Below, piece by piece: positions 1-5,895 of a stretch of 5,895 bases of DNA. Numbering within the stretch: position 1 is the stretch's first letter; each line of letters starts with the position of its first letter. The notes beneath the pieces were generated by a model, which worked only from the letters and a program-made list of their open reading frames with translations, was not told the origin of the DNA and searched no databases. This DNA is from Pseudomonadota bacterium (lineage in GTDB: Bacteria > Pseudomonadota > Alphaproteobacteria > Caulobacterales > Caulobacteraceae), in contig JAEWDF010000074.1 in assembly GCA_023390245.1 (NCBI GenBank), positions 1-5,895 on the forward strand, read 5' to 3'. Made by a program: the position numbers and the translations under genes.

Positions 1-469
1 CGCCCTTGGCGTCCTTGACGGCCTGGGCGACGTTCGGGGTCACGGTGCCGACCTTCGGGTTCGGCATCAGGCCGCGCGGGCCCAGCACCTTACCCAGACG
101 GCCGACCAGGGCCATCATGTCCGGCGAGGCGATCACGCGGTCGAACTCCATGAAGCCGCCGTTGATCTTCTCGTACAGGTCTTCGGCGCCGACGTGCTCG
201 GCCCCGGCCGCCTTGGCTTCCTCGGCCTTGGCGTCCTTGGCGAAGACGGCGACGCGGACGTCGCGGCCCGTGCCCGACGGCAGGTTGACCACGCCGCGAA
301 CCTGCTGGTCGGCGTGACGCGGGTCGACGCCCAGGTTGACGGCGATCTCGATCGACTCGTCGAACTTGGCCTTGGCGTTGTCCTTCACCAGCTTGATGGC
401 GTCGCCATAAGCCAGCAGGTCTTCGGTGAGGCCGGTGCGGGCCTGGTGAGCCTTGGTTTGCTTGGCCAT
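1..469 (-). CDS. rplA: 50S ribosomal protein L1, 3' end cut by window edge
   Basis: L1 binds 23S rRNA to form the mobile L1 stalk at the ribosomal E site, and in many bacteria it also represses translation of its own L11-L1 mRNA. The visible part is 156 complete codons beginning MAKQTKAHQARTG. It includes the family signature region at residues about 122-144 (VGRLGKVLGPRGLMPNPKVG) and the N-terminal RNA-binding part with FDESIEIAVNLGVDPRHADQ at about 36-55. Family members usually have about 230 residues, so roughly the last third lies beyond position 1. The start at 469 is chosen because it matches the family N-terminus and has GGAGGG (478-483) eight bases upstream, inside the end of rplK. 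Only four bases separate it from the rplK stop, so the two genes are surely co-transcribed and probably coupled. There are no disruptions in the visible part. Confidence 0.97.
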   Translation of the reverse strand, partial: MAKQTKAHQARTGLTEDLLAYGDAIKLVKDNAKAKFDESIEIAVNLGVDPRHADQQVRGVVNLPSGTGRDVRVAVFAKDAKAEEAKAAGAEHVGAEDLYEKINGGFMEFDRVIASPDMMALVGRLGKVLGPRGLMPNPKVGTVTPNVAQAVKDAKG

Positions 470-473
470 GTTG

Positions 474-905
474 TTAGCCCTCCACCACTTGAAGGCCCAT
501 CGCGCGGGCCGAGCCTTCGATGATCTTGGCCGCGGCGTCGATGTCGTTGGCGTTCAGATCCTTCATCTTCTTTTCGGCGATCTCGCGCAGTTGCGCCTGC
601 GTGATCTTGCCGGCGGTCTCGCGGCCCGTGGCCTTCGAGCCCGACTTCAGGCCGGCGGCCTGCTTCAGGTAGAAGGTCGCCGGCGGCGTCTTGGTGACGA
701 AGGTGAACGACTTGTCCTGATAGACGGTGATGACGGTCGGAAGCGGGGTGCCCTTGGCTTCCTTCTCGGTGCGCGCGTTGAACTCCTTGCAGAAGCCCAT
801 GATGTTGACGCCGCGCTGGCCGAGGGCGGGGCCGATCGGCGGCGACGGCGTCGCGGAGCCGGCGGGCACCTGCAGCTTGATGTAGCCGAGAATCTTCTTG
901 GCCAT
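474..905 (-). CDS. rplK: 50S ribosomal protein L11
   Basis: L11 is part of the GTPase-associated centre of the large subunit, where it binds 23S rRNA near the L7/L12 stalk base and is needed for RelA-type stringent signalling. The 143-residue product has the usual family length. Visible features are the proline-rich N-terminal domain with PSPPIGPALGQRGVNIMGF at about 20-38, the interdomain hinge PPATFYLKQAAG at about 74-85, and the C-terminal rRNA-binding domain ending in the L11 signature region (LREIAEKKMKDLNANDIDAA, 106-125, then AKIIEGSARAMGL). The start at 905 gives the canonical MAKKILGYIKLQVPAG and has AGGAGA (911-916) five bases upstream. The frame stays open upstream to a GTG near 974, but that extension does not resemble L11. 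The gene heads an rplK-rplA operon. Unlike many bacteria, the gene immediately upstream is ku and not nusG. Confidence 0.98.
   Translation of the reverse strand: MAKKILGYIKLQVPAGSATPSPPIGPALGQRGVNIMGFCKEFNARTEKEAKGTPLPTVITVYQDKSFTFVTKTPPATFYLKQAAGLKSGSKATGRETAGKITQAQLREIAEKKMKDLNANDIDAAAKIIEGSARAMGLQVVEG
478..483 (-). promoter_or_regulatory. ribosome-binding site of rplA
   Basis: The minus strand reads GGAGGG here, eight bases before the rplA ATG at 469. It lies within the last codons of rplK, so ribosomes ending on rplK can reach it directly. This spacing and strength decide the rplA start. Confidence 0.8.
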
Positions 906-1032
906 TGGTCTCTCCTGTGAAGCCGGAAACGGGTCCCGGCGGATGAGCCGTGGTGCGGCATGGCGGCCTCCCACGGATTTCGCCTTCTTGCGAAGGAGGC
1001 GCGCCTTTATCAGAGCCCGCCCGCCGCCGCAA
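906..1032 (-). promoter_or_regulatory. rplK 5' leader with candidate promoter and competing stems
   Basis: This is the non-coding stretch upstream of rplK. On the minus strand a weak promoter-like pair is visible: TTGCGG (1027-1032) and GATAAA (1006-1011), 15 bases apart, which is shorter than the ideal 17. Downstream of it are several inverted repeats in the would-be RNA: CCGUGG (971-976) with CCACGG (948-953) around a 17-base loop; GCCUCC (995-1000) with GGAGGC (966-971), extendable to about 10 pairs with one bulge; CCUUC (992-996) with GAAGG (983-987); and GCCGG (936-940) with CCGGC (922-926). The second pairs with the loop of the first, so a pseudoknot or alternative folds are possible. 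L1 is known to autoregulate L11-L1 operons by binding the leader in enteric bacteria; that this leader does so is inference. The promoter assignment is weak. Confidence 0.4.
911..916 (-). promoter_or_regulatory. ribosome-binding site of rplK
   Basis: The minus strand reads AGGAGA five bases before the ATG at 905. It fixes the start of rplK over the in-frame upstream GTG. A short inverted repeat, GCCGG/CCGGC (922-926 with 936-940), stands just upstream of it and could form a 5-bp hairpin with a 9-base loop next to this site. Confidence 0.8.
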
Positions 1033-1053
1033 CCTAGCGCAGACCGCCGAGAC

Positions 1054-1072
1054 GACCTCGAGCGACGAGGTC
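1054..1072 (-). terminator. hairpin at the ku stop codon, possible weak terminator
   Basis: A perfect 7-bp inverted repeat, GACCTCG/CGAGGTC (1054-1060 with 1066-1072), has a 5-base loop and overlaps two bases of the ku TGA stop (1071-1073). On the minus strand it follows the end of ku as a terminator hairpin would. However, the bases after it (GTCTCGG) contain no run of T, so this is not a classical intrinsic terminator. It may only protect the 3' end of the message, or be chance in GC-rich DNA. Confidence 0.3.
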
Positions 1073-1949
1073 AGGCGGCCTTCTTCCGGCTCGCCGGCTT
1101 CTTGGCGGCGGTCTTCCTGGCGGTCGTGGAGGCCTTCGTCCCCGACGGCTTCGAGGCCGCCTTCTTCGCCCCGCCGGCGGAGCCCTTCAGGCTGGCCCGC
1201 AGCGCGTCCATCAGGTCGATGACGTTGGTGTCCTCGGGCTCCGGCGCCTCGACCACGCCCTGGCCCTTCTGCTTTGCCTTGACCATGTCGCGCAGGGCCT
1301 CGTCGTAGCGGTCGCGGAACTGGGTCGGATCGAACTCCGCCGCCTTCTGGGCGATGATGCGGGCGGCGATGTCGACCATGTCCTTGTCGGCCTTCACCGC
1401 CGGGATGTCGTCGAAATAGTCGTCGGCGTCGCGCACCTCATCGTGCGGCCTCAGGCTGTAGGCCACCAGCCCCTTGCCGTGCACCTCCAGCGCCAGCTGC
1501 CGCTCGCGCCCGCGCAGCACCAGGCAGCCGATCGCGATCTTGCCCGCCTTCTTCATCGCCTCGCGGATCACGGCGAAGGCCTCGGCGCCCACGCCCTTCT
1601 CCGGCACGATGTAGAAGGGGTCGTCCCAGTACAGGCGGTCGATCGACGTCTCGTCGACGAACTCGTCGATGGAGATGGTCTTGGTGCTCTCCAGCCGGAC
1701 CTTGTCGAAGTCGGCGTCGTCGAACAGGACGTATTCGTCCTTGGACACCTCATAGCCCTTGACCAGGTCCGACCGCTCCACCGGCCCGGTGTCGGGATCG
1801 GTCGGGATCATGCGGATGCGGTTGTTGGTGTCCGGATTGATTAGGTGGAAGCTGACGTGGCTCGACGAGGCGGTCGCCGTGTACATGGCGACCGGACAGG
1901 TCACCAGCGACAGTTTCAGATGCCCTTGCCAGGTGGGACGCGCGGCCAT
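1071..1949 (-). CDS. ku: bacterial Ku, non-homologous end-joining protein
   Basis: Prokaryotic Ku is a homodimeric ring that slides onto broken double-stranded DNA ends and recruits the ligase/polymerase LigD for end joining. The 292-residue protein covers the whole family. It has the N-terminal strand with TWQGHLKLSLVTCPVAMY (6-23); the core with FVDETSIDRLYWDDPFYIVP (97-116); GKIAIGCLVLRGRERQLALE (136-155) and LRPHDEVRDADDYF (166-179); the helix region FDPTQFRDRYDEALRDMV (206-223); and the conserved VIDLMDALRASL (243-254), part of the minimal C-terminus linked in the family to LigD interaction. A lysine/alanine-rich tail (255-292, about ten lysines) follows, as in many bacterial Ku proteins whose tails bind DNA non-specifically. 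The start at 1949 matches the family N-terminus and has AAGGAG at 1958-1963. It is 50 bases behind dnaE2 on the same strand and may share its transcript. No ligD is present in the window. Confidence 0.96.
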   Translation of the reverse strand: MAARPTWQGHLKLSLVTCPVAMYTATASSSHVSFHLINPDTNNRIRMIPTDPDTGPVERSDLVKGYEVSKDEYVLFDDADFDKVRLESTKTISIDEFVDETSIDRLYWDDPFYIVPEKGVGAEAFAVIREAMKKAGKIAIGCLVLRGRERQLALEVHGKGLVAYSLRPHDEVRDADDYFDDIPAVKADKDMVDIAARIIAQKAAEFDPTQFRDRYDEALRDMVKAKQKGQGVVEAPEPEDTNVIDLMDALRASLKGSAGGAKKAASKPSGTKASTTARKTAAKKPASRKKAA

Positions 1950-1973
1950 GACGGAGTCTCCTTCACTCCGTCA
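1949..1973 (-). promoter_or_regulatory. inverted repeat carrying the ku ribosome-binding site in its loop
   Basis: On the minus strand a perfect 9-bp inverted repeat (TGACGGAGT at 1965-1973, ACTCCGTCA at 1949-1957) encloses the 7-base loop GAAGGAG. The loop is the Shine-Dalgarno sequence of ku, eight bases from the ATG, and the last arm base is the A of that start codon. In RNA this would be a stable stem that exposes the ribosome-binding site but buries the start codon edge; in DNA the same symmetry could be an operator. It lies in the 50-base gap between dnaE2 and ku. The repeat is certain; a function for it is inferred. Confidence 0.6.
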
Positions 1974-1999
1974 ACGTCGCTCGGCGCGGCCGGGTTGCC

Positions 2000-4900
2000 T
2001 CAGTGGAAGTCGCGCGATCCCGGCAGGATGCGGACATTCCGGGGATGGCGCCCGGTGGGCGAGCGCGCTTCGTCGCCCAGGTCGTAGTCCTCCGACAGCC
2101 GCCCCAGTTCGGCCGTGCGGTCGATCACCCGGCGCGCCATGACGTGCATCACGCCCTCGATGCTCTTCTCGACCGTGCCCTCCACCTGCATCAGCCGCGC
2201 GGCCATCACCTCGCGCCGGAAGGTCTCGAACAGACGCGCCCACAAGAGGACGTTCACGATCCCCGTCTCGTCCTCCAGCGTCACGAAGATGGCATTGCCC
2301 GTCCCCGGCCGCTGGCGCACCAGCACCACCCCGGCGGTGCGGACCAGCCGTCCATGCTTCTGGGCCTGCACCGCCTCGGCGCTCAGCACCCGCTCGGCGG
2401 CGAACACCGGCCGCAGGATCTGCATCGGATGGCCCTTCAGCGACAGGCGCGTGGTCTGGTAGTCGGTGGCGATATGCTCCTTCAGCGGCATGAGCGGCAG
2501 GTTCGCCGCCGCCTCGACGCCCAGTTCCCTGGCCCCATTCCTGACGGAACTGGCCGCCTGGAACAGCGGCAGGGGGTCGTCGTCCGGCAGCCGCCGCACC
2601 GCCCATAGGGCCTCGCGCCGGTCCAGCCCGATGGAGCGGAAGGCGTCGGCGTCGGCCAGCTTGCGCATGGCCGAAGCGCCCAGGCCCGTGCGCCGCGCCA
2701 TCTCCTCGACGTCGAGGAAGCCGACCCCGCGCGCCTCGGCGAGGTCCGTCGCCCAGTCTTCCTTGAACCCGTCGATCTGGCGCAGGCCCAGCCGCAACGC
2801 CAGGCCGCGCTCGCCGTCCTCCAGGGTGTTGTCCCAGACGCTGTGGTTCACGTCGATGGGCCGGACCTCGACCCGTTGCGGGCTCTCCTGCGCGTCCCGC
2901 ACGATCTGCGCCGGCGCATAGAATCCCATTGGCTGGCTGTTCAGCAGGGCGCAGGCGAACACCGCCGGGTGACGGCATTTGATCCACGACGAGATGTACA
3001 CCAGTCTGGCGAACGACACCGCGTGGCTCTCCGGAAAGCCGTAGGAGCCGAACCCCTTGATCTGGTCGAAACAGTTTCGCGCGAACTCGGGCTCGTAGCC
3101 GCGCTCGATCATGCGGCCGACCATGCGCGCTTCGTACCGCCACAGAGTCCCATCACCCCGAAACGTCCCCATGGCCTTGCGAAGGCCGTTGGCTTCCGCC
3201 GAGGTGAACTCGGCCGCCACCATGGCGACCCTCATCGCCTGCTCCTGGAACAGCGGCACGCCGAGTGTCTTCTCCAGCACGGCCCTGAGTTCATCGGGGT
3301 CGTGAGGCGGTTTCGGCCCGGCGTAATCCGGATCTTCCGCGCCGCCGCGCCGCCGCAGATAGGGATGCACCATGTTTCCCTGGATCGGCCCTGGCCGGAC
3401 GATCGCCACCTGGATCGCCAGGTCATAGAAATTCTCCGGCTTCAGCCTCGGCAGCATGTTGATCTGCGCCCGGCTCTCCACCTGGAAGACGCCGATGGAC
3501 CGGCCCTCCTGGAGCATCCGATAGACCTCCGGATCATCGTCCGGGACCGTGTCCAGCTTCAGGTCCTCCAACCCATGCGCCCGCATCAGGTCGAACGCCT
3601 TTCTGATGCAGGTCAGCATGCCCAGCGCCAGCACGTCGACCTTCATCAGCCGCAGGGCGTCGATATCGTCCTTGTCCCATTCGATGAAGGTGCGGTCGGG
3701 CATGGCCGCATTGCCGATGGGGACCAGTTCGTCCAGCCGATCCTGGGTCAGGACGAAGCCGCCGACGTGCTGGGACAAATGGCGCGGGAACCCCAGCAGC
3801 CGCTTGGTCATGGCGATCGCCCGCGTCACGGTCGGATTGCCGATCTCCAGCCCCGCCTGGACCACGTGGTTGTCGGGGATGTCGTGGCCGTAGCCGCCCC
3901 ACTGGCTGCCGGCCAGGCGCGCGGTCACGTCCTCGGTCAGGCCCATGGCCTTGCCGACCTCGCGGATGGCGCTTCTCGGGCGATAGCGGATCACGGTGGC
4001 GGCGATGCCGGCCCGGTGACGGCCATAGCGTCCGTAGATGTGCTGGATCACCTCCTCGCGCCGCTCGTGCTCGAAGTCGACGTCGATGTCGGGCGGCTCG
4101 TTGCGGTCGGTCGACAGGAAGCGCTCGAACAGCAGGTCGTGCTTGCCCGGATCGACCGAGGTGATCCCCAGCACATAGCAGACGGCCGAATTCGCCGCCG
4201 ATCCCCGCCCCTGGCATAGGATGCCCCGGTCCTCGGCATGGCGGACGATGTCGTGGATGGTCAGGAAGTAGGCAGCCAGCTTACCCTCGGCGATGAAGGC
4301 CAGTTCCTTGTCCAGCACCTCCCGCACCTTGGCGGGCGCACCCTCCGGATACTTCCGCGCCTCATAGGTCTTCACCAGGTCGACCAGCCGGTCCTGCGCC
4401 GTCATGCCTGGCGGCACCGGCTCCTCCGGATAGTTGTATTTCAGGTCCCCCAGGTCGAACGCCACCCGCGCCAGCACGTCCTGCGTCTCCGCCACCGCCT
4501 CCGGCGCGTCGGCGAACAGCCGCGCCATCTCGGCGGGCGGCTTCAGATGGCGTTCGGCGTTCTCCTCCAGCCGGCGTCCCGCCGTCTCCAGCGTCGCGCC
4601 CTCGCGGATGCAGGTCAGCACGTCCTGAAGGTCCCGCTGCTCGGCGTCGTGATACAGGACGTCGTTGACCGCCAGCAGCGGCGTTCCCGTCCGCGCGCCC
4701 AAGGCCTTCAGCCGCGCCAGCCGTCGCCGGTCGTCGCCCGCGCGCGGCATGGCCGCCGCCAACCACACCGCGCCCGGCGCCGCGTCGTTCACCCGCGCCA
4801 GCACCGCCTCCAGCCCCTCCAGCCGGCGCGGCGGCATGACGATCAGCAGCAACCCCTCGGGCGCGGCGCACAGGTCGCGCAGGCCGATCTCGCACCGGCC

Positions 4901-5329
4901 CTTCTTCGCCCGGCGGTTGCCCAGCGTCAGCAGGCGGCACAGCCGGCCCCATCCCTGCCGGTCCTCCGGATAGGCCAGGATGTCCGGCGTCCCGTCGTTG
5001 AACCGCAGCCGCGCGCCCAGGATCAGCTTGAAGGCCCTGGCCCGCGCCTTGACCTCTTCCCGGTCGATATGGGCGAAGGCCGGGTCCTCGACCCATGTGT
5101 GTTCGCCCGGGCCGCCGCCTTCCCTCTTCTTCTCCGGCGCCCAGCCCTCCTCGCGGAAGTCCCTCAGCGCGCTCCAGGCCCGCACCACCCCGGCCAGGGT
5201 GTTGCGGTCGGCCAGGCCCAGGCCCGTATGGCCGCGCAACAGGGCCGTCAGCACCAGTTCCTTCGGATGCGACGCCCCCTCCAGGAAGGAGAAGTTGCTG
5301 CGCGCCGCCAGCTCGGCGTAGTCGCTCAT
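2000..5329 (-). CDS. dnaE2: error-prone DNA polymerase DnaE2 (ImuC), C-family
   Basis: This is the translesion polymerase of the ImuA-ImuB-DnaE2 mutasome, responsible for SOS-induced mutagenesis in many bacteria. The 1109-residue product is full length. Order of parts: an N-terminal PHP-like domain (about 4-290) whose usual metal ligands are replaced (A8 and R10 where HxH is expected, R42 where a DH pair is expected); palm with GRGSAAN (374-380), catalytic aspartates in PPDIDVDF (D414, D416; codons around 4082-4090) and the third in MKVDVLALG (D565; codon 3635-3637); VRPGPIQGNMVHPYLRR (644-660); fingers with FQEQAMRVAMVAAEF (694-708) and GSYGFPESHAVSFA (761-774); a helix-hairpin-helix region (about 840-900); an OB-fold (about 990-1070); and the family-typical SRDFH end. 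DPLPLF (918-923) is a possible degenerate clamp-binding motif. The start at 5329 gives MSDYAELAARSNFSFLEGASHP and overlaps the imuB stop as ATGA; only a weak GGGG precedes it (5337-5340), which suggests translational coupling. The frame is open upstream, but that part is imuB in another frame. Confidence 0.97.
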   Translation of the reverse strand: MSDYAELAARSNFSFLEGASHPKELVLTALLRGHTGLGLADRNTLAGVVRAWSALRDFREEGWAPEKKREGGGPGEHTWVEDPAFAHIDREEVKARARAFKLILGARLRFNDGTPDILAYPEDRQGWGRLCRLLTLGNRRAKKGRCEIGLRDLCAAPEGLLLIVMPPRRLEGLEAVLARVNDAAPGAVWLAAAMPRAGDDRRRLARLKALGARTGTPLLAVNDVLYHDAEQRDLQDVLTCIREGATLETAGRRLEENAERHLKPPAEMARLFADAPEAVAETQDVLARVAFDLGDLKYNYPEEPVPPGMTAQDRLVDLVKTYEARKYPEGAPAKVREVLDKELAFIAEGKLAAYFLTIHDIVRHAEDRGILCQGRGSAANSAVCYVLGITSVDPGKHDLLFERFLSTDRNEPPDIDVDFEHERREEVIQHIYGRYGRHRAGIAATVIRYRPRSAIREVGKAMGLTEDVTARLAGSQWGGYGHDIPDNHVVQAGLEIGNPTVTRAIAMTKRLLGFPRHLSQHVGGFVLTQDRLDELVPIGNAAMPDRTFIEWDKDDIDALRLMKVDVLALGMLTCIRKAFDLMRAHGLEDLKLDTVPDDDPEVYRMLQEGRSIGVFQVESRAQINMLPRLKPENFYDLAIQVAIVRPGPIQGNMVHPYLRRRGGAEDPDYAGPKPPHDPDELRAVLEKTLGVPLFQEQAMRVAMVAAEFTSAEANGLRKAMGTFRGDGTLWRYEARMVGRMIERGYEPEFARNCFDQIKGFGSYGFPESHAVSFARLVYISSWIKCRHPAVFACALLNSQPMGFYAPAQIVRDAQESPQRVEVRPIDVNHSVWDNTLEDGERGLALRLGLRQIDGFKEDWATDLAEARGVGFLDVEEMARRTGLGASAMRKLADADAFRSIGLDRREALWAVRRLPDDDPLPLFQAASSVRNGARELGVEAAANLPLMPLKEHIATDYQTTRLSLKGHPMQILRPVFAAERVLSAEAVQAQKHGRLVRTAGVVLVRQRPGTGNAIFVTLEDETGIVNVLLWARLFETFRREVMAARLMQVEGTVEKSIEGVMHVMARRVIDRTAELGRLSEDYDLGDEARSPTGRHPRNVRILPGSRDFH

Positions 5330-5895
5330 GCGAAGACCCCGTGCACGAACCAGCGCGGCGCCGGGTCCTGGCCGTAGAGGCCGGCGCGGAACACCCAGAA
5401 CCGCCGTCCGTCCTGATCCTCGACGCGGTAGTAGTCGCGGGTCGCCTCCGGCCTGCGCCACCATTCGGCGGCGATCCGCTCCGGCCCCTCGGCGCGGACC
5501 ACGCGATGGTCCACCCGCCGCCAGCGGAAACGCGCGGGCGGCCCGTCTGGCAGGACGGCCAGGGTCTCCACCGGCTGGGGCGGATCGAACATCTGCAAGG
5601 GCCGCAGCGGCGGATCGGCCGGGTCGGGTTCGGGCCAGGCGGTCCCGGTCCCCGAATGAGGGGCCGGCGCGGCCGCGGGAACCAGGCGCACGGCGCGCTC
5701 CGGCCGGTGCGACTCCACCGGTTCGAACCGGCTGACCGCCTCCGGCCCCAGCCGCGCGGTCAGCCGGTCCACCAGCCGCCCCAGGTCCTCCGCCCCCGGC
5801 GGGGTCCGCTCGAAGCCGCGCTGGCGCGGGGCCAGGCGGTCGGCGGCCGGCACGGACAGGCGCATCTGGTCGAAGCCGAAGCCGGGGTCCAGCGG
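5326..5895 (-). CDS. imuB: ImuB, Y-family polymerase homologue, C-terminal part only
   Basis: ImuB is a catalytically inactive Y-family relative that links DnaE2 and ImuA to the sliding clamp in the mutagenic repair complex. Only the last 189 residues are present; the frame is open to the window edge at 5895, so the polymerase-like domains lie outside. The visible part begins PLDPGFGFDQMRLSV, which resembles the junction after the little-finger domain. It continues with LVDRLTARLGPEAV (41-54) and SHRPERAVRLVPAA (62-75), a proline-rich linker, RPLQMFDPPQPVETLA (98-113), the conserved GPERIAAEWW (137-146), and TRDYYRVED (152-160) with GRRFWVFRAGLY (163-174), the last two being hallmarks of ImuB C-termini. 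I see no convincing QLxLF clamp motif in this part. The TGA (5326-5328) overlaps the ATG of dnaE2. An in-frame ATG at 5865 is internal and not the start. Regulation, probably LexA-controlled, would be upstream of the window. Confidence 0.9.
   Translation of the reverse strand, partial: PLDPGFGFDQMRLSVPAADRLAPRQRGFERTPPGAEDLGRLVDRLTARLGPEAVSRFEPVESHRPERAVRLVPAAAPAPHSGTGTAWPEPDPADPPLRPLQMFDPPQPVETLAVLPDGPPARFRWRRVDHRVVRAEGPERIAAEWWRRPEATRDYYRVEDQDGRRFWVFRAGLYGQDPAPRWFVHGVFA

Noticed and set aside
474..974. Upstream GTG start for rplK at 974
   Set aside because: The extra 23 residues do not resemble L11, while the ATG at 905 has a proper AGGAGA and gives the family N-terminus.
385..1032. Minus-strand open frame of 215 codons across rplK and its leader
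   Set aside because: It is a frameshifted reading of rplK; the true frame encodes a full-length L11.
1950..1999. SOS (LexA) box in front of ku
   Set aside because: I looked for the alphaproteobacterial GTTC-N7-GTTC pattern and saw none in the dnaE2-ku gap; damage control, if any, would come from the promoter upstream of the window.
1971..3143. Minus-strand open frame of 390 codons overlapping the 3' third of dnaE2
   Set aside because: It is an alternative frame of dnaE2 rich in A, G and R; dnaE2 reads through the same bases with conserved polymerase and OB-fold motifs.
2843..4219. Long plus-strand open frame of 458 codons opposite dnaE2
   Set aside because: It lies wholly antisense to the confidently identified dnaE2, is rich in H, R, Q, L and V as expected for the mirror frame of GC-rich coding DNA, and shows no recognisable domain.
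4238..5377. Plus-strand open frame of 379 codons opposite the 5' part of dnaE2
   Set aside because: It is an antisense shadow with Q/R/H-rich low-complexity composition, no family resemblance, and it covers the dnaE2 start.
2000..5464. Longer dnaE2 starting at 5464
   Set aside because: The extra 45 residues are the imuB C-terminal region read in another frame; the ATG at 5329 gives the family N-terminus and the ATGA overlap.
5326..5865. ImuB C-terminal part as a separate small gene starting at 5865
   Set aside because: The frame continues without a stop to the window edge with ImuB-like sequence (PLDPGFGFDQ), so the ATG is internal.

Overview
The window is strongly GC-rich bacterial DNA. 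All five recognisable genes lie on the minus strand, so transcription runs from high to low coordinates. Protein sequences and gene content (ImuB plus DnaE2 mutasome, bacterial Ku, ribosomal L11/L1) fit an alphaproteobacterium, most likely of the Caulobacterales (Brevundimonas- or Caulobacter-like). That assignment is a judgement from sequence feel and was not tested by a search.

In transcription order: (1) 5895-5326 is the C-terminal 189 residues of ImuB, the inactive Y-family polymerase homologue that serves as the mutasome hub; its 5' part lies outside the window. (2) 5329-2000 is a complete dnaE2 (imuC), an error-prone C-family DNA polymerase of 1109 residues. It overlaps imuB by the ATGA arrangement, so the two are almost certainly one translationally coupled operon. 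(3) After 50 bases comes ku (1949-1071), the 292-residue homodimeric Ku of bacterial non-homologous end joining. Its ribosome-binding site sits in the loop of a perfect 9-bp inverted repeat that reaches into the start codon. (4) A 165-base gap (906-1070) holds a hairpin at the ku stop, a weak promoter candidate and a structured-looking leader. (5) rplK (905-474, ribosomal protein L11) is followed 4 bases later by rplA (469 to the window edge, L1), which is cut off after 156 codons.

Functionally there are two blocks. The upstream block handles DNA damage: ImuB and DnaE2 carry out damage-induced mutagenic translesion synthesis (normally with ImuA, expected further upstream), and Ku binds double-strand ends for LigD-type end joining. 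The downstream block is the housekeeping L11-L1 ribosomal operon. Putting ku directly behind the mutasome genes, and both in front of rplK, is the main contextual point of interest.

I found no mobile element, CRISPR array, RNA gene, or clearly new system. The parts least explained by known genes are two short non-coding stretches: the hairpin around the ku start and the rplK leader. There is no gene-free stretch longer than 165 bases.
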